64,000 nt of DNA. It comes from Pelodera strongyloides (taxonomy: Eukaryota; Nematoda; Chromadorea; Rhabditida; Rhabditidae). The stretch is taken from positions 62,001-126,000 of the forward strand of contig JAANDG010000111.1 in assembly GCA_036852015.1 (NCBI GenBank), written 5' to 3'. Below, piece after piece: positions 35,206 to 47,409 of the stretch. Every line of letters begins with the position of its first letter. Within the stretch, counting starts at the first letter, position 1. Under the pieces are notes generated by a model. The model made no database searches, was not told the DNA's origin, and worked only from the letters and a program-made list of their open reading frames with translations. Both the position numbers and the translations under genes were made by a program.

Positions 35206-35486
35206 CCCTTAGGCATCGCCAAAAGGTCTACTTCCTCTAGCCTATGCGATAAGGACTAAAAGGAGTATTTGAGCTTCTGGTTTGGTATTGGGAGCATTTT
35301 TTTAACCTTTACTTTGGTTTTTTTACGCTGATAAAATAAGAACAAGCTAACGATCGTGAAGTGGCCCCCAACCTTTACGCAAGCATTATTTTACTCGGCC
35401 AAAACTGTACGTTGCATATAGTCCCTCATGTGTGAGTATGTGTACGTAATAAATTGCAATTGTTTCCTAATTTATTTTCCATTCAG

Positions 35487-38400
35487 ATGGAAATCCCGAA
35501 AGAGGAAAACGTCGCAGATAACAGGCCGAAACATGTGGCCCGAACCTGCCAGTTGGAGTTCTGTCGAACAAAAAGCATTAACTATATACGCTTGTACTCG
35601 ATGACGAAAGCACGGCAACTGGACCACTGGTTGGGACTGCAAGATGATGGATTCGAACAAGCACTGAAGAGCACTGGAGGAAAAAGTATCTATTTTTGCA
35701 CAAAACACACTGAGGAGGCTGAGATCAGAAAACAGGTGAATCAGAACCGATTAACTTTATACGCAGGTATAAATGCCAAGTGTCATGAACCATGGTTTGC
35801 GAACAAGATGCAGAGGTTCTTTTACCATTTACAGTCGTCAGCGCTTTCACGATCATGAACAATAATTTTCAGCAGCAGATTCTAGCGAGCTTCCTGCGAG
35901 AGATTGGTGACTCCAGAGTCAGTGGTGTACTCGATTGTCTTACACAAGGCAAGTTGTACCATGTTGAATTACTGCAAGATGATTCATTATTGTATTTTTG
36001 ATTTAGTAGCGTGCCGTATCATGGCACAAACTCGTTGACGAACTGACCGACGAAACCACTATTCGAATTAGCATATTGCATAAATTTGGATGGTGGGGTT
36101 TGCGGTTGCTCTCCTAGCCATACCATCTTCATCTTCCCGATGGAATGGTGAAAATCAGACACGTAACATAAGTAGATACAAGTTTGGGAACACTAAATAT
36201 ATTTGGATGTTGGTTTTGAGCTTTCCCCGACGAGTTTTATGCCCTGATTGTGAGCCATCTTTGGTGTTTGCATTGTTGTGTGTTGTGTGTTATGAATGCA
36301 TGGACGGGAAGAGTCTACTTATGTTTATCAACTTTGTTTTCCTTTTCTTTGAGAATTGTCCTATTTTAGATGATGATAGTTGCGCCGAAGATGTTAAACC
36401 ATCTGTGATGAATGAAATGATGCATGATCCCGCGTCGGAAACGGACAAGAATACAAAGAGAAGCGTTATAGGTGTGTATTAGCGTTGTGGTTGTGTCTTC
36501 TTTCCTTTTACTTTGCACTTTGCACCTTTGCAGATGTTTTCAGTTTAATTATTAGTCCCAGCTGAGATTGCATAGGTCAAGAAGTGGTGGAAATTTTTAT
36601 CGGTAGTCCGAAATTGGTGGAAGTGTACGCCAAAAAATCATGAAAAAATGGGTAAAATTTGGTGGAATGGTGCCTAAACCACGCCCCTTTTATAGCAAAT
36701 TAGCAAAAATGATGGAAGGGTTGACCTCTATGGGGACATAAAAATGTCCAAATTTGGTGGAAGGGTACGAAAATTTTCCCCGCTTCTTGACCTCAGGAGA
36801 TTCGTCGCCCATCATTCTTTTCTAAACTCAGTCTACTAGTCTCCTTGTTGGTATTAAATTTTTTGTTATTTGTTGATAATTTCTTACTTTTTTAAACTAA
36901 TTGTCTTGTAGAGGTCTTACGCACTAATGGACCGAGGTGTGCCGTACATGGTGTTCCAACAAAAGCCGAGGAAATTGCCTTGCGCTTGTGTTACTGGAAA
37001 TGTTTGAAATCCGCGGTGGATCGAAGACTGCTGCGAATTGTAAGTGTTTTGAAACTTGTGTAGGACGGAGACATTTTGTCTATTCAAATATGTTTAAATT
37101 CCCTCAGAGGTAGCCTTCTCTTTGCAATTTGTATGCAAAGGTACGCAGGCCGCCCCGCCTGCTATACTGATGTGAGCTTGTATTGTCCTTCTCTAAATGC
37201 GTTTACATGTCAGTTTGTTTTGAAGGTAGATGTTTCCTATTGAAAAGAATTTATGAATTTTCTGTAAGGGGCTGCAACAAAAAACGTGCCGTAAATGTGC
37301 ATTTACTCGCTTTTCCCTTTCCAGGGTTTCCCACTTATTGGCACTGGTCTGGGCGGATACCCGCGCAGTGAAGGGCTAGTGGTTGCATTGGATACGATTC
37401 TCGCCTTTTTCGAAACGAACCCAGTCAAGGTATAGTTGTATTACCGCGTCTCGTTGTGATTATGTTACCCCAGACAAGTTAATATTGGTTCTTTGTTATC
37501 TTAAAGGCTCAAACCCATTTCAGGTAAGCGGTAAGCCGTATATTGACGGCCGTCTGATTCTCCGTGTCAAATATAGTAGGATGCAATATTTTTCCAAGCC
37601 TCAGGCGCAACATTCACGTAGTAGCAAACTATTTATTCTAGCCAGCCATAACCAGGAATCTATCGCAATTGTCACGTCCCTTGGCGGTGGGCGAGGTAAT
37701 TGCGATAGAGTCCTGAGTATTTTAAAAGGAAGTGGGTATAGGGTTAATGGTGTGGATGGCTATGGTAAATTGCTGGTTCACAGGAAAGTGAAAACCCCGA
37801 TTTCGCTCCGATCGTTTGCCGAAAAACCCCGATTTCGCCACGATTCTTTCAAAAAACGCCCCTAAAAGCCCGATCAAGTCCCGATTTCGCCCCGATCACA
37901 AATAATCGGGGCGTAATTGGGAACAAGGCCGGATTTCGCCCCGATTCTTTCAAAAAACCCCTCGCCCCGATCATTTCCCGAAACCCCGATTTCGCCCCGA
38001 TTTTTTCCCAAAAAGCCCCGATCAAGGCCGGATTTTTTGCGGGACTTGATCGGGGCGAAATCGGGGGTTTTGGTTTCCCATGCTACTGCGTGAATGTAAG
38101 TGTTGTGCGTGAGAATTGGAAAAATATTGCATGCTACGATGCTACTATAATTGACGCGGAGAGTCAGATGGAGGCGGAGGCCCCGGAGGCGTCAAAAATA
38201 TGAATAGGGTTTATTTGAAAAGGGACCGACTGCTGAATTTTAGCTCGTCTCAACGTGTTCTTTGATCGAGAAATGAAGAGAAAGCTCATTTAGGGCCTGA
38301 ATGTGTCAATTTGTGTCAGTGGAGATGGTGCACGGGACGTATTGGAATTTGGAGCAATTTTGATGGGAAAAGAACTATCGTTTAAATTGGAAAAGCACAC

Positions 38401-39991
38401 AGTTCATCGAGTGCGTAGCACAATGGAAAATGTGTACGCGAAACTGATGGGATTGAGTGATAAACCAAGAAAAGCGTACGAACTACTACCAAGCACAACA
38501 ACAATATCGTTCCCAACTTATGTTAAAATGAAGGAAGAAGAAGCCGGCCGAGAGTATCCTTATCGGTAGGCGAAACCTGTCTTATATCTTTTTAATCTTG
38601 CACGTAGTCACTCTTGTCCTATGACCTAAGACGTACAGAGAAGTATAGAGTGTTACTTTGAGTGGGAGTGTCATGAATGATGAATTATTTCACTTAGGCC
38701 GTCTAAGGTAAGGAACAAACATTTACATTTAACGATTAGATTGGAGAATTTAGGAAACGGAAGAGAACTGGACTACGAGAAGGAAAACCCAATGACGAAG
38801 TGAAGTGAGTGGTTATATGTATTTTTGTTCTTAAAATCGGTTTATTTATATAGAAAGATACACATAGTGACATGTGTATTGTTGGTGTTGCTTGAAATTA
38901 TGCCTATTTCCGCTGAAGACATTCGTTAATTTTCATTTAGATTAGAACCACTGGACCAAATAGAAGACGACCAATTGTTCAGAGAAACAAAGGAAAACAT
39001 GTAAGTTTTAGTTTTAGGCTTCCAATCAGAATTTTTTAATGCGAAATACCTGCCGGTTTTTGATAGCTTCGTGGTCAACTGCATGATTATGGAGTTATGT
39101 TACGTGTGGTCGATTTTTTATCCTAATGCTTATTTCTTTATGATGCATAAGAATAGAGGCTTACTGGCTTACTCATTTACTCATTGCGTTTCAAAATCCT
39201 GCCGACGGTTCACTACACTTTAATATTGGAGACTTTGCTGTAATTTCATTCAGATTCAGTACGTGTTTGAGGGTCGGAAAGTTCTCTTAAAACGGCCTTC
39301 TAGCGATTGCATGCTAGCACTATCAGTCTTGTTATTTTACCAGGATTTCAATTTTGGCCGGTCACCTTTGCGGCGTCCCCAGACAATAATTTTTTTTTCA
39401 GGACGCAGCTCGTGAAGCAAATGCCCGAAAATCCAGATTGTTCTACGTCTAACGACGTCGCCGCTAATATCTTTGGACAAAGTGAAACTGCAGCACGGTA
39501 CGCCTGGACCCCTTCTAACCTTGATTAGCTAGTATCATCTGAACGTATGCTAGTATGCTTGTAGTGATTGATCTCATGGCAGTAGTTCACAATTTTTTGA
39601 TATAGTATCCGCTCTAAGGGCGCGCATTAACTCACTGGCTGCGTTAGACACCTAACACGAGACAAATTACTGCTCCTTTGATCTATGGTGAATATTAACA
39701 GTAACATTATCTCATTGTCTTACTTTTTGCATGATCTACTATCATTGGAATCATGGCTTATTTTTCTTTCCTTTGTTTAGTGTCCGTCTTTTGAAGGAAG
39801 AGGAAGTTGAGAAAGGGGAAACTGGTGAGCAGAAGCCTCTTTGTTTGAATCCCGAGTGAGTGTTTATCCATTTATTTTTATTTCTCACCTGTTGCTTGTT
39901 TGTTGTCCCATCAAGGTTAACATCACAAGGATGTCAACACTCTGTAAAATGTAACCTTTTTCGTTGCATTGTATTCAATTGTTTCAGATGA
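35487..39991 (+). CDS. THAP-macro unit B
   Basis: Most complete short unit: exons 35487-35735, 35873-35948, 36370-36471, 36912-37039, 37325-37429, 38294-38565, 38754-38804, 38941-39000, 39402-39497, 39781-39855, 39988-39991; 405 residues in phase. Order: THAP-like C2CH finger (CQLEFC ... FCTKH), shortened macro start (ILASFLREIGD), acidic linker, macro middle (GPRCAVHGVPTKAEEIALRL then CYWKCLKSAVDRRLL), macro loop and helix (GFPLIGTGLGGYPRSEGLVV), macro strand GLNVSICVSGDGARDVLEFG plus an extension, then charged linkers. Exon 2 uses a GC donor (AAG/GCAAGT). The last junction gives GAA-TGA, so it stops before the STPR repeats and C-terminal module of C and D, whose decayed remnant follows at 39990-40070. 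Function unknown; nuclear DNA binding plus ADP-ribose recognition is an inference. Confidence 0.7.
36575..36792. mobile_element. Inverted-repeat element in unit B intron 3
   Basis: Ends GGTCAAGAAGTGGTGG and CCGCTTCTTGACC; the interior repeats GGTGGAA words. About 218 bases. Confidence 0.55.
37790..38072. mobile_element. CCCCGATTTCGCC-rich element in unit B intron 5
   Basis: Many direct copies of CCCCGATTTCGCCCCGAT with a reversed copy (GATCGGGGCGAAATCGGGG) at the right end. Looks like a small element built of internal tandem copies. Confidence 0.55.
39033..39224. mobile_element. TTAA MITE, CCGGCCGG family, decayed
   Basis: TTAATGCGAAATACCTGCCGG left and a weak right end CACTTTAATA; body similarity is low but the outline is clear. 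In unit B intron 8. Confidence 0.45.
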
Positions 39992-40998
39992 TGAGTCGTC
40001 CATGACGCGCGCCGCGAACAACTGGCACAACTTCTGAAGGTGTACTATTCGTGCGCAGCCTGAAGGAGAGATAAGCTATTTATAAGACGTCGACCGCAAA
40101 TGGATCAAATAGCCTATCGGTAGAGAAGAGACAACCAGAAGTTGAAGGCGAGTAGGCGATTGTTTTTTTTTTTGTAAATAGAAAGTGCACAGGCTCTGTA
40201 ACTAGAAGTATGAGGTTGGCACTGTTGTAGAAACATTCCACGTTGACGTTCAGTTGTTCTTTTGGTGACTGTGCCTAATTTTTTTCATGTAGAATGTGAG
40301 TATAGGATTAATATAGTCTAGATTCTAGATGGTAGGTGGTAGTGATGAAAAAGAGAGGCCTTGTGAATATGAGTGCAGTTTTATGTTTTAAACTATTATA
40401 CGGGTAATAGTTACATGTACAAATGAAATCAAGTAAACCAGTAATATTTTTTCAGTATTTGACCGATGTTGTATTCAGATGATTTATTTAACATTTTGTA
40501 GAAATGTTGTTATTGTTTTTGTGTCTTGTTGGATCTGCAGATTGTTAGATGCAGTGCGTACATGTTTGTTCTACATGGCTAGGTATTTGTTAGAGTTGTT
40601 CGTTTACATTTTTTGGTGTTAATCGTTGAACTCTAATGGATTTTTCCCAGAGATCCGTTGTTAGAAATAGGTATTCTTTTTCTCGTTGTAAATAAAGTTG
40701 TTGTTGTCATTTTTCACTGTTTGCGAGTTACTGTGCAGTATTGGTATTGGGTTCGCCTCCCTTTTTCTATTTGTATTTTGTTACAGTATCCTCCTTTAAT
40801 TTTTGAACGTATGCCAGAAAATCCGCTGATTTGTTGGTCGTGCGGACTTGTACATTGTTTCTAGCCTTTATAGTTGTTTGTTACTATTATTGCTGACACT
40901 TTTGCCTATATCCACTGAGGAAAGGTTTGTCCGTCAGTTATCGTAATATCCATCCATGAATTAAGCAGCTTTCTAATTTATTCATATTCTTCATTCAG
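39992..40998. other. Spacer between units B and C
   Basis: The first part matches the 3' region of unit C (46448-46640: CCAACCAGAAGTTGAA, GCGAGTAGGCGATTG, GTGCACMGGC), and the last part matches the upstream spacers of units D and E. The spacers were therefore copied along with the genes. No gene seen. Confidence 0.6.
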
Positions 40999-43111
40999 AT
41001 GGAGACGCCAAAAGAGGAAAGCTTCGCGAATAATAATGCGAAATCGGTCTGCCAGCGAAATCAGCCTGCCAGAATCTGCCAGCTGGACTTCTGCCGAGCA
41101 GAAAGTGTGAAATGGACGCGCTTGTCCTCGATAAAGAGAGCCATGGAACTGGACCATTGGCTGGGATTGAAAGCAGATGGATGCGAACACGCACTGAGGA
41201 CAACTCGAAAATGTATCTATGTTTGCACAAAACACATTGACGAGGCTGAGACTAGAAGACGCGAGGCACAGGTAAGAACAGAAAAATACGTTATGATGTA
41301 ACAGGGGACGTGGGTGCACCTCACCTCGATACGGTTCACTGGGTTTTTTTCATGGACCTGCCCATTTGGTGACCAATGGTGACCAAGGTTCATCGAAAAT
41401 GGTCATCAGATGCGCACGAGCCAACAAATACCATTTGGTGATGGGCCAAGCACGGTTTTTCTGTGGTTTCGGCAATTATTTCGCTTTCCTGTGAACTTGT
41501 GCGAGTATAAAACCCCAAGCTGTCGCAGTTTCGTCGTGTTTTCTTCTATGCCGCGACATATGTGAGGAAGTGTGGATTATTTTTGTTGACGTATTTATTT
41601 ATTTTATAATAATATTTTTAGAAGGGCCAATGCGATGTTCTGCGACTAGTGGAAGGAAATGTCGCGCAGTTTCGCGGGGACGCCATCGTCATTGATGTTA
41701 ACGAGTGTCTTCCACAAGGTATTATTGTACCATGTGTAAATGTACTCATTTGTTTGAAAGTTATATTTTTGTTTACAGAAGTTAATTTGTGAGCATTTGA
41801 AGAGTTCTTGAAGCTAATAATTGATTTCTCTAAAATTTAATTTGAAATAGTTTAGGTGATGATAGCATCTCTGAAGATGTGAAACCATCTGTTATGGAAC
41901 TGAATCAGTTGTCACATGGAGCCGTAGATGGGAGAGTTAGGCAAGCATCGGGATCGGAAAATGACAATAATAAGAGGGAAGACGGAGTAGGTGTGGTGTG
42001 TTACCGTTGGTTGGGCCTCTTATCACGTTTTGACTATTGTGGTCTTGGCACGAGCGGTTACTGTATTCCAATTTCGATTCTACTTCAGTGCTGATTGTCT
42101 ACCGGAGTTTCATGCTTTTTTTTTAACTAATTGTCTTGCAGAGATATTACACACTAATGGTCCGAGATGTGTCACACATGGTGTTCCAACAAGAACTGAG
42201 GAAATTGCATTGAGACTTAGTTACTGGAAGTGCTTGAAATCCGCTGTGGATCGAAGACTGCTGCAAATTGTGAGTCAGTCTGTGGGCTCAAGAAATATTA
42301 AAAACGATGTTGTTAGTATGCATTCCCATGTAGATGTAGTATATTCAATAACTCGGTGACTCGCACTGTATATAAAACATGAAGTTCACAAATAGCTGTG
42401 TTGTAAGTTAAATCTGGGTCTGTCTTTCAAGTTTCGCTACCTTAAATAAAATTAGGTGCGTTATAATATAATAAGTAAATTTATATATTTTTTTGTTTTC
42501 AGGAAAGTGTGATAGTATTTATTCTCCGTTTTCAGGGTTTCCCACTTATTGGCACTGGCCTGGGTTAGAGCATTGTCATCTCGATAACTCGTCAAAAAAC
42601 TCTCATGATAGTTCGCATGAACCCGCGAGACCTCTCATGAGAGGTGGGCGGGGCTTTTGGTGATACTTTAGAAAAGTATCGCGAACAAGCCACATCTCAT
42701 CACACGATACTTGGAAAGTCGCGAGAGTTGTTGCAAACGTTTCATGAGACTACAACGGGTCTCGAGAGGCGAATTTTATTTCTTACACGATAACTTTTTG
42801 AAATTATTTGACTTATTGAAATATAAATTTTGTGCATAATTTCTATCCGTGCAACAGTTCTAATATACAGAAACTGTGTTAGACAATAAGCATAAAATAA
42901 AAACAAAACCAAATAACCGTTCTCTAACCAATAGTTGTAAGTTAACCTGCAACTTATTTCGTTCCAACAGTGTATTGTTACCGCAAACCAACAGTTTTAC
43001 AAATCAACAACCAAAATCACTTCCCATTTAATTACAGCATTTGTTTTCTTTATGATTAGGACTTTATTCTGTCTCCTTTTCAAGATTTTTTGCGAGTGCC
43101 CGGCCTTTTAG

Positions 43112-43220
43112 GAGAGCAAAGAACGCACTTCTGTGCGTTCTTTGCTCTCCGGCCCGCATCGTGCGCCGCAGAGAGTGAGTACCCTATATAAGCAGCCGAA
43201 CCGGCAAAACGTCGCGGACC
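43112..43220 (+). promoter_or_regulatory. Hairpin plus TATA-like sequence in the hAT element
   Basis: A perfect hairpin (GGAGAGCAAAGAACGCAC and inverse, loop of about 4) is followed at about 43170 by CTATATAAGCAG and a GC-richer stretch (ACGTCGCGGACCATCAG). It resembles a core promoter, but no gene follows in the element. Confidence 0.25.
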
Positions 43221-43343
43221 ATCAGTTTGGTCAAAAGTGACACAATTATAGCGCATAAGTCAACTTCATGTGGAATATCGAGCAGGTGTGCCCCACATGT
43301 ACTTTGATGCCAGCTATTGGAGTCGGATAATTTCTTGAGAGCT

Positions 43344-43923
43344 GAGGCCGTTTTCACCAACATTTACTTCTGTCAAAAAGGGTACTTCAGTCAAAAGCGC
43401 GCGGTACTTCCGGTTTCACCAACATTTACTTCTGTCAAAAAGGTACTTAGGTTAAGTACCTTTTTGACAGAAGTACGCCTATAGCATGGGAGGCGTACTT
43501 AGACCAAAAAGGTGGAAGTATCCCCGTACTTCGGTTTTTTTCACCATTACGAGAGCTGATTAACTCAACTGTTTAATAATTGTATGGTTTTTATGGTAAA
43601 TATGCTTTGTAAACATTAGATAACAATTATTTCAGTTTTTGAAACAAATTTCACATATTAATAAAGTGATTACACTCTTGATTATTTAGCTATTTCTTGT
43701 TTACATGGTAAATAACTATTGGTAATTACTTAGATGTATAGCATATTCGTTTTAAAAACTAATCTAGCTGTTATCCAACGTTTTCCTTCAAAAAAAGTAA
43801 ATGTTGGTGAAATCCATCAAAAAGCGTGTTGCAGCGTACTTCTGTCATAAATTTACTTAACCTAAGTACCTTTTTGATGGTCAAAAATTTATGACAGAAG
43901 TAAATGTTGGTGAAAACGGCCTC
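43344..43923. mobile_element. Nested element with GAGGCCGTTTTCACCAACAT ends
   Basis: About 30-base inverted ends GAGGCCGTTTTCACCAACAT... and ...ATGTTGGTGAAAACGGCCTC, 580 bases, inside the hAT element. Further inner copies of CACCAACATTTACTTCTGTC and AAAAAGGTACTT in both orientations. Confidence 0.7.
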
Positions 43924-45597
43924 TGATGATATCCAAAAATAAGCGGAAATCGTGATTTTTTTGTATGCGGCTGGTTTTTACATCATTCGAAAGAGAATTT
44001 CAGGCTTGTAAACGTGGCGTGCCTTATTTGATTTGGTGGTTTCATTTTTACTGCGAAAAAGCGTCTTGAAAACACTGGATCAGAAAATGTGCGCAATGAA
44101 ATGAACTTCGTAGAAGAAAGCAACGATTGAGCTTATTGGCGCGTCTTAGGATGGAAATATTACGCAGGCTTCACCATCGCATATGAGTTTCTTACGATGT
44201 GCATATATGACCTTTCAATTTACATACTCGTCTGTTAAATGTGCTCCGTGGAAATTTTTTGCTTCCATTCAAAATGGCAGTCGAAACATCTTTTACAAAG
44301 CTTTAGTGCCCTATTACATTCAATACGTTAACTTACGCCAAACAATTAAGTAAACTGTTTCTCGACAAAGCATTGTTTGACTTTACAAAGTTACAATATC
44401 TCGAGAGGTATCGCGAACTTCCTCTCGTGCGGGATAGTTGTAGTCTCATGAACCCGCGCGCCGGCTTTCGCGATACCTGCGACCTCTCATTATCACCACA
44501 GGCCACGCCCCCATGAGAGCGAGGCACCTCGCGCTCATGAAGGAAAAAAGGCTATCGAGAGCTGCGAATTATCATGAAAAAACTCTCGATAGCAAAAACT
44601 ATCGTGTAAGCAATGCTCTAGCCTGGGTGGATACCCGCGCAGTGACGGGCTAATGGTTGCACTGGATACGATTCTCGCCTTTTTTGAGGCGAACCCAAAG
44701 CAGATACTTGAGGTACCAATTATTCTGTTTTCCTTGTGTCTTCACGGTTACAAGGTGAAACAATTATGATGGAGTTCTTAGCTTTCCTGTTAGTAAACAT
44801 CTTCGGGTAGTTTCTTTTGATTTCACGATTGCCTAGTCACTTTCTGAGTCAAGGGAATATATGAGGAAGCGCTTAGCAGCAGAGTAGGTGTTAATAGTTG
44901 TATTGTCTCTGTAGAATGTACCAACTATCAGCTTGTAAGCACTACTGCCCTTTTCTACCGTTTCTTGTATCTGGCGTTGTGCATAATGTGCATTTAGTTA
45001 TTTGCTCATTCTCATTATCCTTCTCAACTTAACTTACCATTGATACTTTAAGCCGTTGTACAACTAAACACTGCATTATGTTTTGAAGATGAATAGGGGG
45101 AGCGAAGAGGTGTTGAAGGTTTGCTTCACATAGTTTACCTTCTTCCACAGTTAGTTTGTTAGTTTAGAACTCCAGAGCAGCGCGAACACAGGCTCGCATT
45201 GTGTCGAGAAAGACAAATAAGGAGATTGTGAGTTTTCTAAATTAGTGGCTTATTAGCTGGTTTGTTTGATGCCATTTTTCAATGCGGCTCTATGACTTTC
45301 TTGTAATCCATATTCACAGTTTTTTTTTTGTTTTCGCATGAAAAAACTACAGTATCGCAGCTTCGCACGTCAGTGCACATCCTTATAACCACGCCTCCCA
45401 TCCGAGAACTTGGAGCATAATGTTTTCGTTCCGTGTTCGCCAAGTTCGCTAGTTCGCCTGGAAATCATGATCTATAATTTTTCAGTGTGGGTGAGCAAGG
45501 TCAACGTTATTTGGCGGAGTATAGGAAAGAAGACAAGAGAAAGAGGGCACAAGAGTGAGTCTATGAAATCTGTTTGATCTTTGATGTTTGATCTTTA

Positions 45598-45824
45598 TAG
45601 AGTATTTATGTTAAGTTTTCGCGCACTTTCGCATGCGAAAGTATCATCCATGTTATTGCAGTTTCTATAGTGGGAAACTACTGGAATTTTACATACAGTA
45701 AGAAATTTTCATACACCTGCGGCGTGTTTTGCATACACCTAATGTGAAACTGCGCGAAAATGGAAGAGTGAACTTGGATGGTACTTTCGCGGCGAATTCG
45801 GCGAAAGTGTACATAAATACTCTA
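45598..45824. mobile_element. TA-flanked MITE
   Basis: TA then GAGTATTTATGT on the left and ACATAAATACTC then TA on the right, with inner CGAAAGT/ACTTTCG repeats. A Tc1/mariner-type target site is possible. In unit C between the exons ending 45554 and starting 46020. Confidence 0.55.
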
Positions 45825-46448
45825 TGATGTTTGATCTTTGATCTTTGATGGGCAGGCCATAGAGAGTCGTCTCGTGCATCTGAATGTGAGTAGATCATTA
45901 TGAAGTGGTCAAATTAGGAACGTCTAGTTTTTAATTCTGGTATAACAACTGATGTTTAAAAAATCATTAACTTAATTACTTATCTCATCTGTTCTTGTGC
46001 CTTTTTAAGAGATGCCGAAGAACTCGAAAGACGTCGTGAAGAAAAAAGAGAAGCAAGAGACCTGGATTGGAGTGAGGAGTTTGAAGCACAACATTCGAAG
46101 AAGCCTGTGATTACTCTAAGGTCAAAATCTGGTTCCGACGACGGAAAATGTGTCATGTTTTCTCATCGTAGAGTGACGTTGGACTATGTGAAGGAAACAA
46201 TCACGTATTATCGATCATCATTCAGAGGCGAACGTCCGCTGAGGTCGATGTACCGTAAGTATCGTTTCATTGAAAAGGAATCTCATCTGCATAAGCTGCT
46301 TCAATTGGAAAGGCAGTTAAAGGAGCAGAGTGCAATGAGGCTGCAGCAGCAAGCACGTCACGAACAACAAGCGCAGCTCCTGAAGGAGGATATGTGTGCG
46401 AAGCCTAAGGCCGACATTTCCTGGAATCCTGAAGGAGAAGGACGATAA

Positions 46449-47409
46449 GAGCCAACCAGAAGTTGAAAGCGAGTAGGCGATTGTTTTTTTGTAAATAGGA
46501 AGTGCACCGGCGCAGTAACTACGTGCGCTATTGGCAGTGTTGTCGAAAGTATGAACATTCCATATTGACTTCCAGTTGTTATTTTGACATTTAGCGTGAT
46601 TTTTCCATTTAGAATGTTAGTATAGGATGATGTTAAGACACATCGTGGTTATTGAAACGTTTTTGCAGTAATTTGCATACACCGTATCTGAATACAGCGT
46701 CTGTCGTTTCAAAACTGGCCGTTATACCATTTTAAAAATTGCGTCTTGTGAGTGCGAATGTTTGTTTTAAACTATTTTACGGGTACAACATTACATGTAC
46801 AACTCAAGTAACCAATACTGATTTTTTTCATTGAATGTTCTAGTTAGACCGATTAATTTTTGTCTTTAGCTATCTTCAGATAATTCATTTAACACTTTGT
46901 AGAATCGTTGTTATTGTTTTTGTGTCTTGTTTAGCTTTTATGTGTAATGCTGACATGTTGTTCTACATGCTAGATGCTTTGATTGTTGTTCGTTCTTTTA
47001 TTTCTTTTATTACGTGTGCTAAACGTTCAATTTTAATGGATTTTTTTTTAGTTCCATTGTTTTGAAATAGGTATTTTTGTTTTCGTTGTTAATAAAGTTT
47101 TTTTTTGCTGTTTGCCAGTTACATACTGTACCTTTATTGGGTTCTTCGCCCTTCTCTATTTGTATTTTGTTACAGTATCCGTGCCTCTCAGTGAATGGTA
47201 GTCAATTTTTTTGCACGGGCGTATTGATTGTGTTTGTAATCGCTGACACTTTTTGCCTATCCATACACTGAAGAAAGGGCCATTACTGTCATGTCATAAC
47301 TCGCTTCTGGTTCAACTCGCGTATATTTACCTTTTACACGTGATTTGTCCGCCAGAATCGTAATATGCCATGAAAGAAAGCAGTGTCTTCTAATATGTCC
47401 TGCATTCAG
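46449..47409. other. Spacer between units C and D
   Basis: 3' UTR-like start shared with the B-C spacer, then AT-rich sequence shared with the spacers before C and E (for example GTATTTTTGTTTTCGTTG, CCTTCTCTATTTGTATTTTG). No gene. Confidence 0.6.

Larger units (their letters stand above)
42566..44620. mobile_element. hAT-like non-autonomous element in unit C exon 5
   Basis: Inserted into coding sequence with an exact 8-base target duplication GCCTGGGT (42558-42565 and 44621-44628). Ends TAGAGCATTG and CAATGCTCTA are perfect 10-base inverted repeats of the hAT type. The subterminal parts carry repeated CGATAGTTTTT, TCTCATGAGAG and GGGCGGGGC words on both sides. No transposase found. The intact duplication suggests a fairly recent insertion. 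It carries a nested element at 43344. Confidence 0.8.
40999..46448 (+). pseudogene. THAP-macro unit C, broken by hAT insertion and deletion
   Basis: Exons 40999-41271, 41622-41718, 41856-41990, 42142-42269, then exon 5 split at 42565/44621 by a 2.05-kb element that brings an in-frame TAG at once. The finger (CQLDFC...VCTKH), macro start (DVLRLVEGNVAQFRGDAIV) and middle (GPRCVTHGVPTRTEEIALRL) are intact. Exons 6-17 are missing; a remnant of an STPR exon (ATGAGGAAGCGCTTAGC) lies at 44861-44883, followed by exons 45168-45227 and 45486-45554 (homologous to unit D exons at 54575 and 55024) and a long last exon 46020-46448. That last exon encodes CVMFSHRRVTLDYVKETITY, YRKYRFIEKESHLHKLLQLE and a Gln-rich helix, perhaps a helix-turn-helix-like module. 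The 3' half could still be expressed from another promoter. Confidence 0.65.
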
